Made by a program: the position numbers and the translations under genes | The notes under the pieces: model-generated | Told to the model about the DNA's origin: nothing | What the model saw: only the letters and a program-made list of their open reading frames with translations | The model's database searches: none | Source of the DNA: Blakeslea trispora | Taxonomy: Eukaryota; Mucoromycota; Mucoromycetes; Mucorales; Choanephoraceae | DNA: 64,000 nt | Assembly (NCBI GenBank): GCA_025331445.1 | Contig: JAIWNE010000112.1 | Span: 46,740-110,739, forward strand | Direction: 5' to 3' | In this document: positions 33,905 through 45,463 of the stretch, piece by piece | How the letters are laid out: every line of letters starts with the position of its first letter | Numbering within the stretch: the stretch's first letter is position 1

Positions 33905-35794
33905 TCATTGAGGCATGGCATACAATGAATAATCCAAAGGATGCTTGCTTACTGTTTCCTTACTATGAATGTTGTAGTATTGGCCGCTGTCAAGCCTAGT
34001 CCATCCATATTTGTCAGCCGTATTTTGTTCGGTTAACTTTTGCTCTGGCTGCTCCACTGATCTACTTGTCTCATCTGTGAATATGGAAGCTAAAGGAGGA
34101 GGGCCAAAGCATCGGAGTGGTACTGTGGAGGTCTGACCTCGAGGAGGAGTATACCAGGTGCCACGAAGCCAACCAAGTCTATCGTTGATAGCAGGCGCTT
34201 TTTGTCGATTGAAAGAGACTTCTGCAGTATGTCTCTTTCTTCTTTCTTTAATTATCTTGTTTGCAACGGATTGAATCTCTCTTTTCATTGTCAGAAGCTG
34301 AGCCAACACTTCTGGTAGGCTCACTAGATCGTCAAAGCTATGTGGTATATTGAATGTGAACCGATGCTTTGCAACATACAGCCCATTTGCAGCCAGATGC
34401 ATGGTGGAGAGAGCACAAGAGGAGCCAGCGATTTGAATCATATAGGACATAGCTTCATCATTTGTGTTTTTCAAGTGATTGATTAGCCCATCCACTGTAT
34501 CTTTGCATTCCCGAAGTAGTTTTGCATTATCGCGAATTGCTTTGCTGTCATCATTCTTTTTGGCACATTCACCAACAGCAACATCAATCTCCTCTTCTTC
34601 TATCTCCACTACAAATCTCATATCAATTCTAAACCCATGTGTTGATTTTGCCTGAGGGTATTGCTCCCTCTTGCTTTCAGTAGAGTGTGCATTCTCGCTT
34701 TCGCCAGTGACAACATGAACTATGCCTTTGGGTGGAAAAAGCAGTTCAAATAGATAAGACCAAATCAAGCGCATGTACTCATTTTCTCGAACTGCCTTCT
34801 TTTCATGCAATAAATGGCCATAATTATCCATTGTCTTGAGGATGTGTTTTACGATCTTATAGGTTGTTGCTTTGAGCTTGTCTGATGCATTGTACTTTTG
34901 CTTTAGCTTATCAATATATTCAATAGCACACTCATAATCAGCTGAGAGACTCAACGTGCTCTGTACAATCTTAATGGTATTGCATACATCATTATCAAGG
35001 ATGCAACATTCAATGGAAAGTCTTTTATCGAAATAAGCATTCACATAATCCCATTGTTCAGCAGTAAATATGGATCGCTGTGAGCCAAAGGACTGGTCTG
35101 TTAGATCGAGGATGGAAGAAAGACCGGCAGACATGATTTTTCTTTGTCTCGGTGTAAGCTCGCTTGGGTTTAAAGCAAACTTCTCATGGCATTTGGCAGC
35201 CTTTCTTTTGATCATTGTTGCCAAAGAAATGTCTGAGCCAGGCACAGTAATGTTGTCATGTTCGACTTGCTCAATTTGTGTGTTTGTGTCTCTCTTCTTC
35301 AAAGGCTTGGAAAGAGTTGGGAAATCGGTTTGTTTTCTTTTGATGGTAGATTGACTCGTTGCCTTTTCTTCAAGAAGAGCTTGAGTCCTCCTGATATACA
35401 ATTTGTGGTCAAGGGAGATCATTCTTAACTCTGAAGAGTGCTTTTTCCAGAATGTTGAAACTGTCAAACTTTTCTTTTTTATGAGACTTATCATTGTGCT
35501 TGCTTTATTCTTGATCTCAGGTATATGGATTAGAGCTGTTTGAATAAGCTCTAGATCTTTCATGATCTTCGCTGTTGCCAGTCTTTTATCCATCGTTGGT
35601 TCTTCCTCCACCAGTTTCATAAAGTAATCAATGACATTCCAATCGCTGATGGTCTGAGTCACCCAATAGGCTATGTAATCTGTGTTAAAGGCATTTCTAT
35701 CTCATCAACTCTCTTTCTCTTATTAGGCTTAACTAGATAGGTTGAGCTCGTTCTCGATACTCTTCCAGGCTGCTTCTTCGTTGATGTTAGCCAT
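33905..35794 (-). CDS. Mucorales-type orphan family protein with possible PD-(D/E)XK-like core
   Basis: Two exons (35794-35734, 35670-33905) encode 608 residues: MANINEEAAWKSIENEL joins through a GTTAAG intron to TYWVTQTISDWNVIDYF. The N-terminal half is helical and Lys/Ser/Thr-rich. A middle segment, FRIDMRFVVEIEEEEIDVAV followed by GECAKK, places Asp370, then Glu388 and Lys391. This is reminiscent of the D...ExK core of restriction-endonuclease-like folds seen in a large expanded family I associate with mucoralean genomes. The spacing is ExxK rather than ExK, so activity is doubtful. The C-terminal domain (AGSSCALSTMHL to LPEVLAQLLTMKRE) matches the family's ligand- or core-closing strand-helix pattern. 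Function unknown. It sits alone in a repeat-rich region with a decayed relative at 36848-37153. Confidence 0.7.
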
Positions 35795-36830
35795 GGTTGT
35801 GTACACCTTTTTCTTATATGAAAAAAAAAGAAAGTGCTACGCTCTTCAAATCGACTTCAGTATAATTTTTTGAAAGTAGTGTACGTAGCTTACCAGCTTT
35901 ATTTGCTTGATAGAATTACCTATTTGAATGACAAGTGATAACTCCAGAAGGATCTTGATGTGTTGCTTCTGTCTAAATATTTCATAGCCTTAGCATGGAC
36001 TGCATTGACTATAGGCTAAATAAGCTCAATTGATCTTCTCATGCTTAGTGTAATTCAATGATTATTGTTAGATGTTGAAGTATCAAAGGCAAATACTTTG
36101 TACCTATTGTACACAATGTATCATTGTATCGGTAAAACAGGAATAAATACACAGAAATCATCAGCACTATACACAGCAATTTGGTACACCAAAAGAACAT
36201 CAATTAGTCTTGGTATACTTAGGGACATCGAGCCAATGAGATTTGTCGATGAGCGTGATAAGGCGAGTCTTAGAATTATCTACTTCTTTTGTAATACCAA
36301 GGCGATTCTTTCTCTATAATCATCTGAATCACAAGCACAGCCAACAATTTGAGCTAAGAAATATCAACTATTGAGAAAAACATAAATACATATTCATGCT
36401 GATTAGCTGCTTGTATGACTTGAATAACATGCTTGTTTTCTGTGATTTGTTTGTTAATGAGTGTTTAGATGAATAACAACGCGCTTTTTTGCTGTCCGAA
36501 AGACATGCAGAGAAGAAATTGTTTGGAAGAAAGGCATGTATTTTGTCTTGATTATTGACACGTAAAGATATTGATCAAAATTAGTAGACTTTCTCTAAGC
36601 AATATTCCTTGGTTTTCTAGCAAGTGTGGTAAGTCTTCCATTCAAGAGCTAAAAAGATATCTAGGAAGTAGAAAAACCTAAGCAATGTTTACACTTCAGG
36701 CTTTTCAATATTGGAGGTTCACATATTCTTCTTTGAGAGACTGGGCAAAACGGCACGCCCCAGTGGCCCGCATGTAGTAAAGCCCTTTGCAAATGGCGAC
36801 CAGGTTGCCACAGCAATTGGCGTTTTGGAG
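35795..36830. other. Intergenic region upstream of the orphan-family gene
   Basis: No supported gene. The open frame at 36065-36319 starts without protein-like context. The region resembles degraded repeat DNA. Confidence 0.4.
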
Positions 36831-36832
36831 CC

Positions 36833-37153
36833 TAAAAGAAATTCTGGTTGTATCTCGTGTTTGTTAAGTTGTCCAAAGAGATGAAACTGGTGCTATACCA
36901 ATTGATATATCTTGGAGTTGTTCGGCCTGTTGCTTGTGGGATCCTGATAGAAGGTATATTCAAAACTGACACTGACGAACAGCATAATAGCTTTTATTTA
37001 CTAAGGCCAAGATGCGAGACGTCTATCATGAATTTACCATACAATAATGTCTATCGCTTGATTAAATTGTTTAAAACAAACCTTTACCTCTCTATCAATC
37101 AGTTGCCTCTTCTTCCTCACTTGATTGAAGATATGATGCGCCTACGAATGTGA
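36833..37153 (+). pseudogene. Fragment of a Mucorales orphan-family gene (C-terminal part)
   Basis: The frame opens after a stop at 36833 and its first codon shown as a start is TTG, so there is no true start. The translation (KEMKLVLYQLIYLGVVRPVA, then CGILIEG, then NLPYNNVYRLIKL and LPLLPHLIEDMMRLRM) follows the C-terminal pattern of the family to which the 33905-35794 gene seems to belong: a helix, a CGxL strand, a YRxxxL strand, then a closing helix. The upstream half is not recognisable in one frame. Likely a truncated, dead copy. Confidence 0.4.
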
Positions 37154-38370
37154 TGAATGATGAGAGTTGTCTTTATAACATACAAAATTTTAATCATGTC
37201 TATTTTTTTTTTTTGACTGATAGGCTTTAGCGGTAGAGGTGACAAAGGCTGTAAAAGAATGCAACATCAACATCAACATAGGAAAAAAAGCTCAAGGCAA
37301 GGTACCTTTATCATGGCTGAGAAAAGGTATTACAAAGATCGAGACGGCTTCATTTAGTAAATAGTAAGACAAGGCAAATACGTCGAAACATGTTATACTG
37401 ATGATTATGAGGCGAATCAAATGAAGATTAAGTTTCTATTGTACATTTTAAATTCGAGTATTTATTTTGCTAATTAAATTATGGTCTAGTCAACCTTTGA
37501 CTATATGTTCATTTCACGCCTTGGACAAATGGTTGAAAAGAATGGGAAAGCCTAAAAAAAAGGGATTTGAGGGGCCTCATGAATGCAGTCTCCCAGCTAA
37601 GCTAACTTTTAAAAATTTCAAGAAAACCATTCTTCATCTTGGTCAATTTTGCTGCTCATGTGATACCGTTTATCCTTCTTTTTTGTCTAAAGAGGAAGCT
37701 TTTCCATCTAGTCTTTTGTCCAGTCAAATCAAGCCATTTACTTTTCGGAAACTGCCATCCTATACGTGTTTATTGTATTAACAATAAGTAAGATGTAAGA
37801 AACTTCTCTATCAGTCAAATAGTATGATTGTAAGGAATGATCTCGATCCCCAAATTCGTTATTTTTTGTTAACAAACGTTGTACAACCTTAGGATACGTA
37901 ACCGAATGAACTGTAAAAAAATGAAACATAGTGATTCTTACTTACTTTATTTCCCAACGAAGGTAGATCTACACTTGGCTTACTTAAACAATTGTACCGC
38001 ACTTTTTTGATTGGTCCCGGTAGTGAAACTTAGGATTTAAAAGAAAAAATGCGGGGAAATGTGTGGAGAAATAAGTGATACACTTCCAAACCAATAAAAT
38101 TAGTTCCGGGGGCTGAGATTGTATTAGACAAAGAGAGAAAACGACGGGAAAATAATTGAGTGGCAGTACCCCCAATCTTACAAAATTAAAAGAGGTACAG
38201 TTTCTGTAGCATGGGAATTTCTTGATGGGAACAAGATGCATGATGGATGAAACTGCCAAAAACAGAATCTGACAGTTCATTGCAATTTAGTATATAAACT
38301 AGACCCCTTTTTTCCTGAAAATGATTACTACTTTACTTCTTTTTATTTTATTTTTAATAATATAACAATC
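37154..38370. other. Intergenic region, promoter of MFS transporter
   Basis: No supported gene. The frame at 37467-37781 is not protein-like in context. A TATATAAA-like element near 38290, about 80 bp before the start codon, is a plausible TATA box for the transporter. Confidence 0.45.
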
Positions 38371-39913
38371 ATGCTCTTTAAGAAAAAGGCTCCTTCTCCT
38401 TCTAACGATGTCGTTAGTGATGTCTCATTCAATGATGAAGAAAGAGGTTTATCCCCCAAGCAAAGTTATTTGATCCCTGGTATTCTTGTCACTTCTCTTT
38501 TCTTTTTATGGGGCTTCAGTTACGGTCTCCTTGATACCCTTAACAAACACTTCAAGAATGTCTTAGGCATTAGTAAGTAAATCAACAGTCAATGGAGCGA
38601 GATCTATTTTTATTAAACTGATTTATAGCTACCACTGAAAGTACTTATATGCAAGTTGCCTATTTCGGTGCTTATTTCATTATGAGTATTCCGTAAGTAC
38701 AAACCCTAAAGTTCCTTTAGAGAACTGCAAACTAAATATTCAATGTAGTGCAAGTATGATTTCAAAGCGATTTGGCTACAAGAAGGCAATGATTTTCGGT
38801 TTATCTCTTTATGTTGTTGGTGCTATTTGTTTCTATCCTTCCGCCGTCAATCTCAGTTACGGTGGTTTCGTTGGTTCATTGTTTATTATTGCCTCTGGTC
38901 TTGCCACTTTGGAAAGCAGTAAGTATTTGATTATCGCTGCCTATTGATTTATGATCTAAACTTTTCTTTCTTAAACTAAAGCTGCAAACACATACATTGC
39001 TATTATTGGTTCAAGAAGCAGAGCTTCTCTCCGTATTAACATTGCTCAAAGTTTCAACGGTCTTGCCTCTTGTATTGCTCCTATTGTTGCCTCTTTCGCT
39101 TTCTTTGGTGGTACTGAAGATGATGGTTCCAAGAGCTTGGAATCTGTCAAATGGACTTACATTGGTGTTGCCTGTGGTGTCGCTGTCATTGCCTTATTGT
39201 TCTGCTTTGCTAACATTCCTGAAATTGATGAGGAAGCTTTAATGGCCGAAGAAGCTCGTGAAACCGGTGAAGTCATTCGTCGTGCATCTCTTACTTCCCC
39301 ACATCTTATTTTGGGTGCTCTCACTGAATTCTTGTACACTGGTGCTCAAGTAGCTGTTGCATCTATGTTCTTATTTTATAGTTCCGAAATTGGTCAAATG
39401 TCTGACTCCCGTGGTTCTATTTTGCTTGCTGTTGCCCAAGCCTGTTTCACAGTAGGTCGATTTGTTGGTGCTTTCATGATGAAGAAGATTCGTCCCGACC
39501 ATTTAATGGCTATCTTTGCTTGTGGTTGTATTGTTGCCAACATCTTCGTCATTGCCTTCAAGACACCTGCTACTACTTATGCCTTATTTGTAATTCTTTT
39601 CTTCGAAAGTATTCTCTTCCCTACTATCTTTGCCCTAGGTACCAAGGATCTCGGTAGAAATCACAAGCGCGGTTCTGCTATGATTATCATGGGTGTCTCT
39701 GGTGGTGCTGTCATTCCTCCTCTTATGGGTGTCGCTCACGACCACTCTAACGTCAACATTGCTTTCGTCATTCCTCTCATCTGTTACGTTGTCGTCTTAT
39801 TCTATGCTTTGGTCGGCAGTAAATGGATTAAGTATGTCGATGAAGATATCGGCGGTGTTGCCGATCAAAAGGAGGTTTATATTGATGATGGAAAGAAGTC
39901 TGATAGCAAGTAG
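38371..39913 (+). CDS. MFS transporter, fucose permease (FHS/FucP) type
   Basis: Four exons (38371-38572, 38629-38692, 38749-38918, 38982-39913) encode 455 residues. About twelve membrane helices are visible. Helix 1 contains FFLWGFSYGLLDTLNKHFK, the signature of the L-fucose:H+ symporter family, and ISKRFGYKKAMIFGLSLYVV is the helix 2-3 loop motif. A long central loop with acidic residues (EIDEEALMAEEARETGE) separates the two six-helix halves. In fungi such proteins carry fucose, hexoses or other sugars by proton symport; the substrate here is unknown. Codon use is noticeably biased to C-ending codons in the last exon, consistent with high expression. An ATAAATAAA poly(A) motif follows near 40013. 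Confidence 0.9.
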
Positions 39914-42900
39914 ATCTTGTTTAATATTCCTCATATTTAATCCTTTGTATACTATTTATTATTTTTTGAATTCTTGTATTTTTAGTAATTGTAATTTTGA
40001 CTGTAAAAAGTATAAATAAAACTTCTTATATTTACCAGTATCATGTCGTACAATTTTCATTTTCTCCCACTTAAGTGGGCCCTCCAGTCCCTCTTAATTA
40101 TTTAGCTTTACTTTTCTTTGAATGCCTGTGCAAGGTCAAAACTCAGAAAATTAACTTAATATTGAATGAGCGCCATTACATAATGTCACATGAGATCATT
40201 CGAGCGCTTAGTAGAAACAGTCTTACTCATGTTGCCTGATGTAACCACTTGAGGTTTTTCTTATTCATCTTTTGCGATTCTTAAAAAACAACTGTGAGCC
40301 AATGATTTCAAGAGCCATGTAGACTAGCATTGTATGCACTGAAGTGTTATCAGCAACAATAACGACGAGGGTAGTTGTAGAAACAAGTGTATTGTCGGTA
40401 AACTAGGAATAGTGACTAGCAGCAGCTCTTTTTGTTAAGATGCACAACGTTTCTACATTGTTGTGTATGATTCTTGTCTTGGCCTGCAAAAGTAGAATAT
40501 TTCAAAAAAAAAAACCCCCCCCCTTTCTACAGTGTATAGATCTATTGTTATTGTCTCCTATGTTGTTTGATGACTAACATGTAATAAATTTCGTACAAAT
40601 CAAAATTTGGATTAGAAAAAAAGATAAGTGTCTATTGATGGCATGATCACTCTAAGCTAGAAATGTTGCTTATTGTAAGACTGCTTGTTCGTTTCAAAAT
40701 CAATTTTTTTCATCATCATTCATAACTTTTCGATTGTGTAACAGTGAAAACAAACACCAATTCATTATTTGTAAAAGTAGTTGTCGATGTTCTTTGGCTT
40801 GTATCGCATCTATATATCTGATGCAAATTTCAACCTCACTTTTTCTCTTTTACTAATGATTTGGGCATACGGGTCTTGCTGTATGTGGTATTTGTTAGCT
40901 AGCTTTGTTTGTTTTCCGTGTTGCAGATATCTGGTGAAAACGAGCTTAAATGACACATGCAAGTTTAGATGAAATGCTGTAGCAATTCCATTGGTATGTA
41001 ACTCCCTCTGTGGTAAAGTATGGCCTTCTATCATAGCTATTGAGTCCATTTAATCCGTGTTTGAGAAACTTCCTTCACTTTCATTCTCTTAAGCGCTCAT
41101 GTCATTTTATGCTTTTTTTTTACCAACTCCTATGAATCGTTGCTCTGTCTCGCTACAGAATGACATTTAGAGGACTTTGGTCGAAGCTAAATTTACTCCT
41201 CTATAGAAAGAAATTTCAAATGTACATGTGGCTTTCTGAGTCAATCTCTTCTAAAGATTTAGTACTTACACGACTAAAGAAAGTAAGAAAAAAACCATGA
41301 CAAATAATGCTCATATGAACTCATTTACATGAGGAGTTGTAAAGATGTACATGATAAATAAAAACAAAAATAAAAAGCGCAAAGATTTATAAATTATACA
41401 AGTGTCGAACAGCAAGTCAGAATAACTGTTCCAAAAAGAAAAAATCACTGCTACCATTAAAGTTGTCAATAGCATATAGGGTAAATCATGCCAAAGAGAA
41501 AACTCGGCAATCTTTGTATATTTTTAGCTACAGTGGGCATTGTAAAAAGTAACAAAAGCCACCAAATTTTTAGAGCTGCAGAAGAGCTAAGTGTTTTGTA
41601 GTGGATGGACTTTGACTGGCTCAAAGAAATAAATAGTGCGGTCGAGAAAAGGATTTTACATGTCTGACTTATTCAAGAAGAGGACAATAAGGCTGAACAA
41701 CTGATTGTGCTCATTAATGGGATGCTTTTGGCTTCCAAACTATAACGAAGATCCTATAGCAACTGTGGATGAAAAAGTGTCTACTCTTGCTGGTCAGTTC
41801 AAAATCCTGAAAGTTGCAAATACTATTACTCGCAGTTTCATAATCAGTAAATGAGAGATTGTTGAAGGAGAGAACGTTGGCTTCAGAATGATTTGTAGTT
41901 ATGACGATGTCTGAAAGACATCTGCGAATTCTGTTGAGACTCTGACTCAAAATAGGTCGGTATAATTGAACAAAGAAACTGCTCTACAAGATTATACAGT
42001 TGCACAATTGATTTTCTGATGATTTTCAATCCTTTGTTCTATAAATTTATAATTTTCAATTTTTTTTTTCATTAATGCAACCAAAACCTTTTCTATGTGC
42101 AACCTATTTCCAGAAATGGTGCATGTCTCTCTAAAACAGTAGTTGAAATGTTTAATATTCAATCGCATTCTTAAAAGTGATAGCCCCTTTTTATTTCGAT
42201 TCCTGTCTCTTGTGAGAAGAGAGATGGGCTTTCGGATCATTGTAAACCATGAAATAAGAAAACAAGACAAATTTTATTGCTATGCTCATAGTATGCTTGA
42301 ATTCTCTCTCTATACATATCTTGAAATCGACGTCTTCAAAGCGATATTTTCTTTATCTTATAAGAATACAACTGTTATTAACGTATACAGTTTGGACACT
42401 ATGACAAGTGAGTTTGTGCGTATTTCTCGGATATACAATTCATTTGCTTCCTGTATATAACACTATCTTATTTACGAATATTCGATTTTTTGGACAATTA
42501 CAGGGCGAGTCACGCACTCATACCTTTTAGAGTTGTGCGACGTGTCTATGTTGCGAAGATCATATCAAGTAGAAAACGCAGAAGAAACCAGAGAAGGAAG
42601 CAGGACCAAGTCATTCAGCACTGTTGTTTTGATTGCTCACTTAAAGTGCAGCCAAAAGTAGGACTTTAAGAACACAACAACTGAAATTTTAAAATGCGAC
42701 GAAATTATATGAGCAAACAACTGTACAAAACCCCCCTTTTTTTTATTCTTGTTATCCTTTTCCCGTACACACCTTCAATCACCTTTTCTTTCTCTTAAAC
42801 AAAGTAGGCTATCCTTTTCTTGTTTACAAAAAAAAAGACCTTCTCTTCTCTCTTTCTCTAAGCAAATTAAAAGGGCCCTTTTTTTTTCTTTTATATAAAT

Positions 42901-43101
42901 CTCATCATCCTGATCTTCAACTCAGCGTATTTATATTATTGAAAAGAAACAAAGCCTAAAGACCTGAAAAAAAGGAAACCGTATAATATAAAGCGAGGTA
43001 ACCTAGTTGAAAAAAAAGCAAAAACACAACAGAAAATTTTTTCGAATTAAAACGCGCTGTAAAAAAGTTATTTTTCTCTTTCTAGATTGCTTCAGCATAA
43101 A
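39914..43101. other. 3.2-kb intergenic region upstream of TUP1-like gene
   Basis: No supported gene. It contains an A-tract followed by ten C (about 40504-40522) and, before the TUP1 gene, dense CT-rich and poly-T stretches (42730-42900). Frames such as 42143-42460 lack a recognisable family. A likely 5' UTR intron of the TUP1 gene lies at 42998-43085. Confidence 0.45.
42998..43085 (+). other. Probable 5' UTR intron of TUP1-like gene
   Basis: A GAG/GTAACC donor at 42998 and a strong TTTTTCTCTTTCTAG acceptor ending at 43085 would remove 88 nt just before the start codon at 43102. Inference from splice signals only. Confidence 0.45.
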
Positions 43102-44124
43102 ATGTCAGTTTACAACCATCGTCCCATGGTGCCAGCGCCACAAAGTCGTGTTGCTGAAATGCTTGACTCTATTCGAGGCGAGTTCGATCAGCTAGCACAG
43201 GAGCTCTACATGTGCAAAAGCCAAAGAGATGACTTTGAGTTGAAAAGTAAGCAGTTCTTTTATTTTTAAGTAGGCTTGTCTCCAAAGAAATGAACCGGTT
43301 TCTCTCTTTAAAAATAACACTTAGTGAACCAGCAAATATCAGAAATGAACAGCTTCCAACAGAGCTTGCTTGAACTCGAACGTACACAACAAAGCCAAAA
43401 GAAGCAGTAAGTGTGGAAAGGAGGGAGGGATTAAAGCGTTCTAATTGATCCTGTTATTAGTTACGAAGATGAAATTGCTAGACTTCGTCAGCAAATTGAA
43501 GCGCGTGGCGGCAACGCAGGTCATCCTAGTATGCCGTTACCAGGTCATCCTCAACCACCACATCAACCACCACCACCTAACATTGGACCTGGCTCTAATT
43601 ATTTTGGCGGTATTATGAATGCACACGGAAACCAAGCTCCTCCTGGCCTTGTAGCTCCACCTCAAATGTCAGATCAACTACCCAATGGTCCCCCTCCTCC
43701 TCATGGCCCTTACCCTTCATCCCAGCCTCAGCCTTCTTCTACAGGATCCTCCTCAGGCTATAACCAACCTCCCCCTCCCCCTCCCAATACAGGCTACAAT
43801 CAATCACCCAGAGGCATGCATACACCGCCCGCATCAGCTCACCCTCAACCTCCTCCATCGCAAAGACAACAAGAGTGGTCTAATGGCTACAATTATCCCT
43901 CTCGCCCTGGATCAGCTGCTCCTCCACAACCTCCATTACCACCACAACAACAACCTCCTCCCCAAGGTAGCAACGAATCTCCTAGTCTTAAACGCAAATC
44001 AGCGTCCTCTGCGCCTACGCCTCCTCAGAATATTAGTATAAACTCTTCACCTATGGTGTCTCGCAATAATACCAAACCCATGCCCAGCCCATCAAGTGCA
44101 AATGGTGCTCAACAACAACAACAA

Positions 44125-44187
<63 letters not shown>

Positions 44188-44227
44188 CAACAACAACAAC
44201 AACAACAACAACAGCAACAGCAACAGC

Positions 44228-44264
<37 letters not shown>

Positions 44265-44295
44265 GCAGCAGCAGCAACAACAACAACAACAACAA

Positions 44296-44327
<32 letters not shown>

Positions 44328-45463
44328 GAGTGTACTGGCTGATGTAGATCCTGAAAGTGTACCTGCCAGTATGAAAGTAGAAGGCCATGAATGGTTTGCA
44401 CTTTTCAATCCCAAGACAAGTCGTCAATTGAAGGTAGATTTGGTACATACATTAGAGCATGCCAGTGTTGTGTGCTGCGTTAAGTTTAGTGCTGATGGCC
44501 GTTATCTTGCTGCGGGTTGCAATCGTGCTACATTTATTTACGACGTCACTTCCTCTCAACGAGTAGCTATTCTGCAGGATGACAATATTAAGATCGAAGG
44601 CGATCTTTACATTCGCTCAGTATGCTTTAGTCCTGATGGTAAATATTTGGCTACTGGTGCCGAAGACAAGCAGATCAGAATCTGGGATATCCAAAAGAAG
44701 CGTATTATCAACATCCTCGTGGGACATCAACAAGACATCTATTCTTTAGACTTCAGCCGTGATGGACGTCTAATTGCTTCTGGTTCTGGCGATTGTACCG
44801 CTAGAATCTGGAGCATGGCCGATGGTAAATGTCTCCATGTGCTTCGAATTACAGACCATGATCAAAAGGATCCTGGCGTCACAAGTGTTGCCTTTTCTCC
44901 TGATGGTCGCATCATTGCAGCTGCCAGTCTTGATAAAATGGTTCGTATCTGGGATACTCAGACAGGCGCTCTCTTTGAGCGACTCGAAGGACATAAAGAT
45001 AGTGTTTATTCTGTTGTGTTTATGCCTGATGGTAAAATGTTGGTGAGCGGTAGTTTAGATAAGACACTGAGGTTATGGCAATTGGGCACCAATGAAGGTC
45101 GTGGTCTTAGTGTCGATAGAGACAGAAGCAAAGGTCCTTGCAAAATGACGTTTACAGGACACAAAGATTTCGTACTCTCTGTCGGTTGTACACCAGATGG
45201 TCGCTGGGTTGTCTCTGGTTCAAAGGACCGTGGCGTGCAATTCTGGGATCCTAGAACAGGCCAAACACAATTCATGTTGCAAGGACACAAAAACTCAGGT
45301 ATAGCTATATCTCCATTGATTTTTTGTTTCACCAAATTCATTTATTCCTCGCTTTGTTTTTCTAGTTATCTCTGTAGCTATCAGTCCATCAGGCAGACCA
45401 CTTTTTGCCACTGGTTCTGGTGACAACCGTGCCAGAATTTGGAGTTATGATCCTATCAACTAA
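43102..45463 (+). CDS. TUP1: Tup1 transcriptional co-repressor, WD40 protein with 73-residue polyQ
   Basis: Four exons (43102-43246, 43325-43406, 43461-45298, 45366-45463) encode 720 residues. The N-terminal helix (MSVYNHRPMVPAPQSRVAEM through the YEDEIARLRQQIE heptads, about 1-95) is the Tup1 tetramerisation region that binds Cyc8/Ssn6. A Pro/Gln/Gly-rich linker carries 73 uninterrupted glutamines (about residues 293-365). The C terminus is a seven-bladed WD40 propeller (about 400-720) with the Tup1-specific start HEWFALFNPKTSRQLKVDLVH. Repeats such as VCFSPDGKYLATGAEDKQIRIW are well kept and the last repeat is completed by exon 4 (GSGDNRARIWSYDPIN). Recruited by DNA-binding repressors to shut down many promoters. 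The ORF start upstream at 43087 is a TTG; the ATG is 43102. Confidence 0.96.
44110..44328 (+). repeat. CAA/CAG trinucleotide tract encoding 73 Gln
   Basis: Uninterrupted run of 73 CAA or CAG codons in the Tup1 linker. It includes a pure run of 18 CAG codons at 44128-44181, the segment most prone to length change. Antisense frames over it give long poly-Leu, poly-Cys or poly-Val translations that are not genes. Confidence 0.97.

Noticed and set aside
35070..35354. Plus-strand ORF of 94 codons
   Set aside because: Antisense to the well-supported orphan-family gene.
44051..44448. Minus-strand ORFs of 101-118 codons across the TUP1 repeat (poly-Leu, poly-Cys, poly-Val/Ala)
   Set aside because: They are antisense translations of the CAA/CAG tract; the sense strand carries an intact Tup1.
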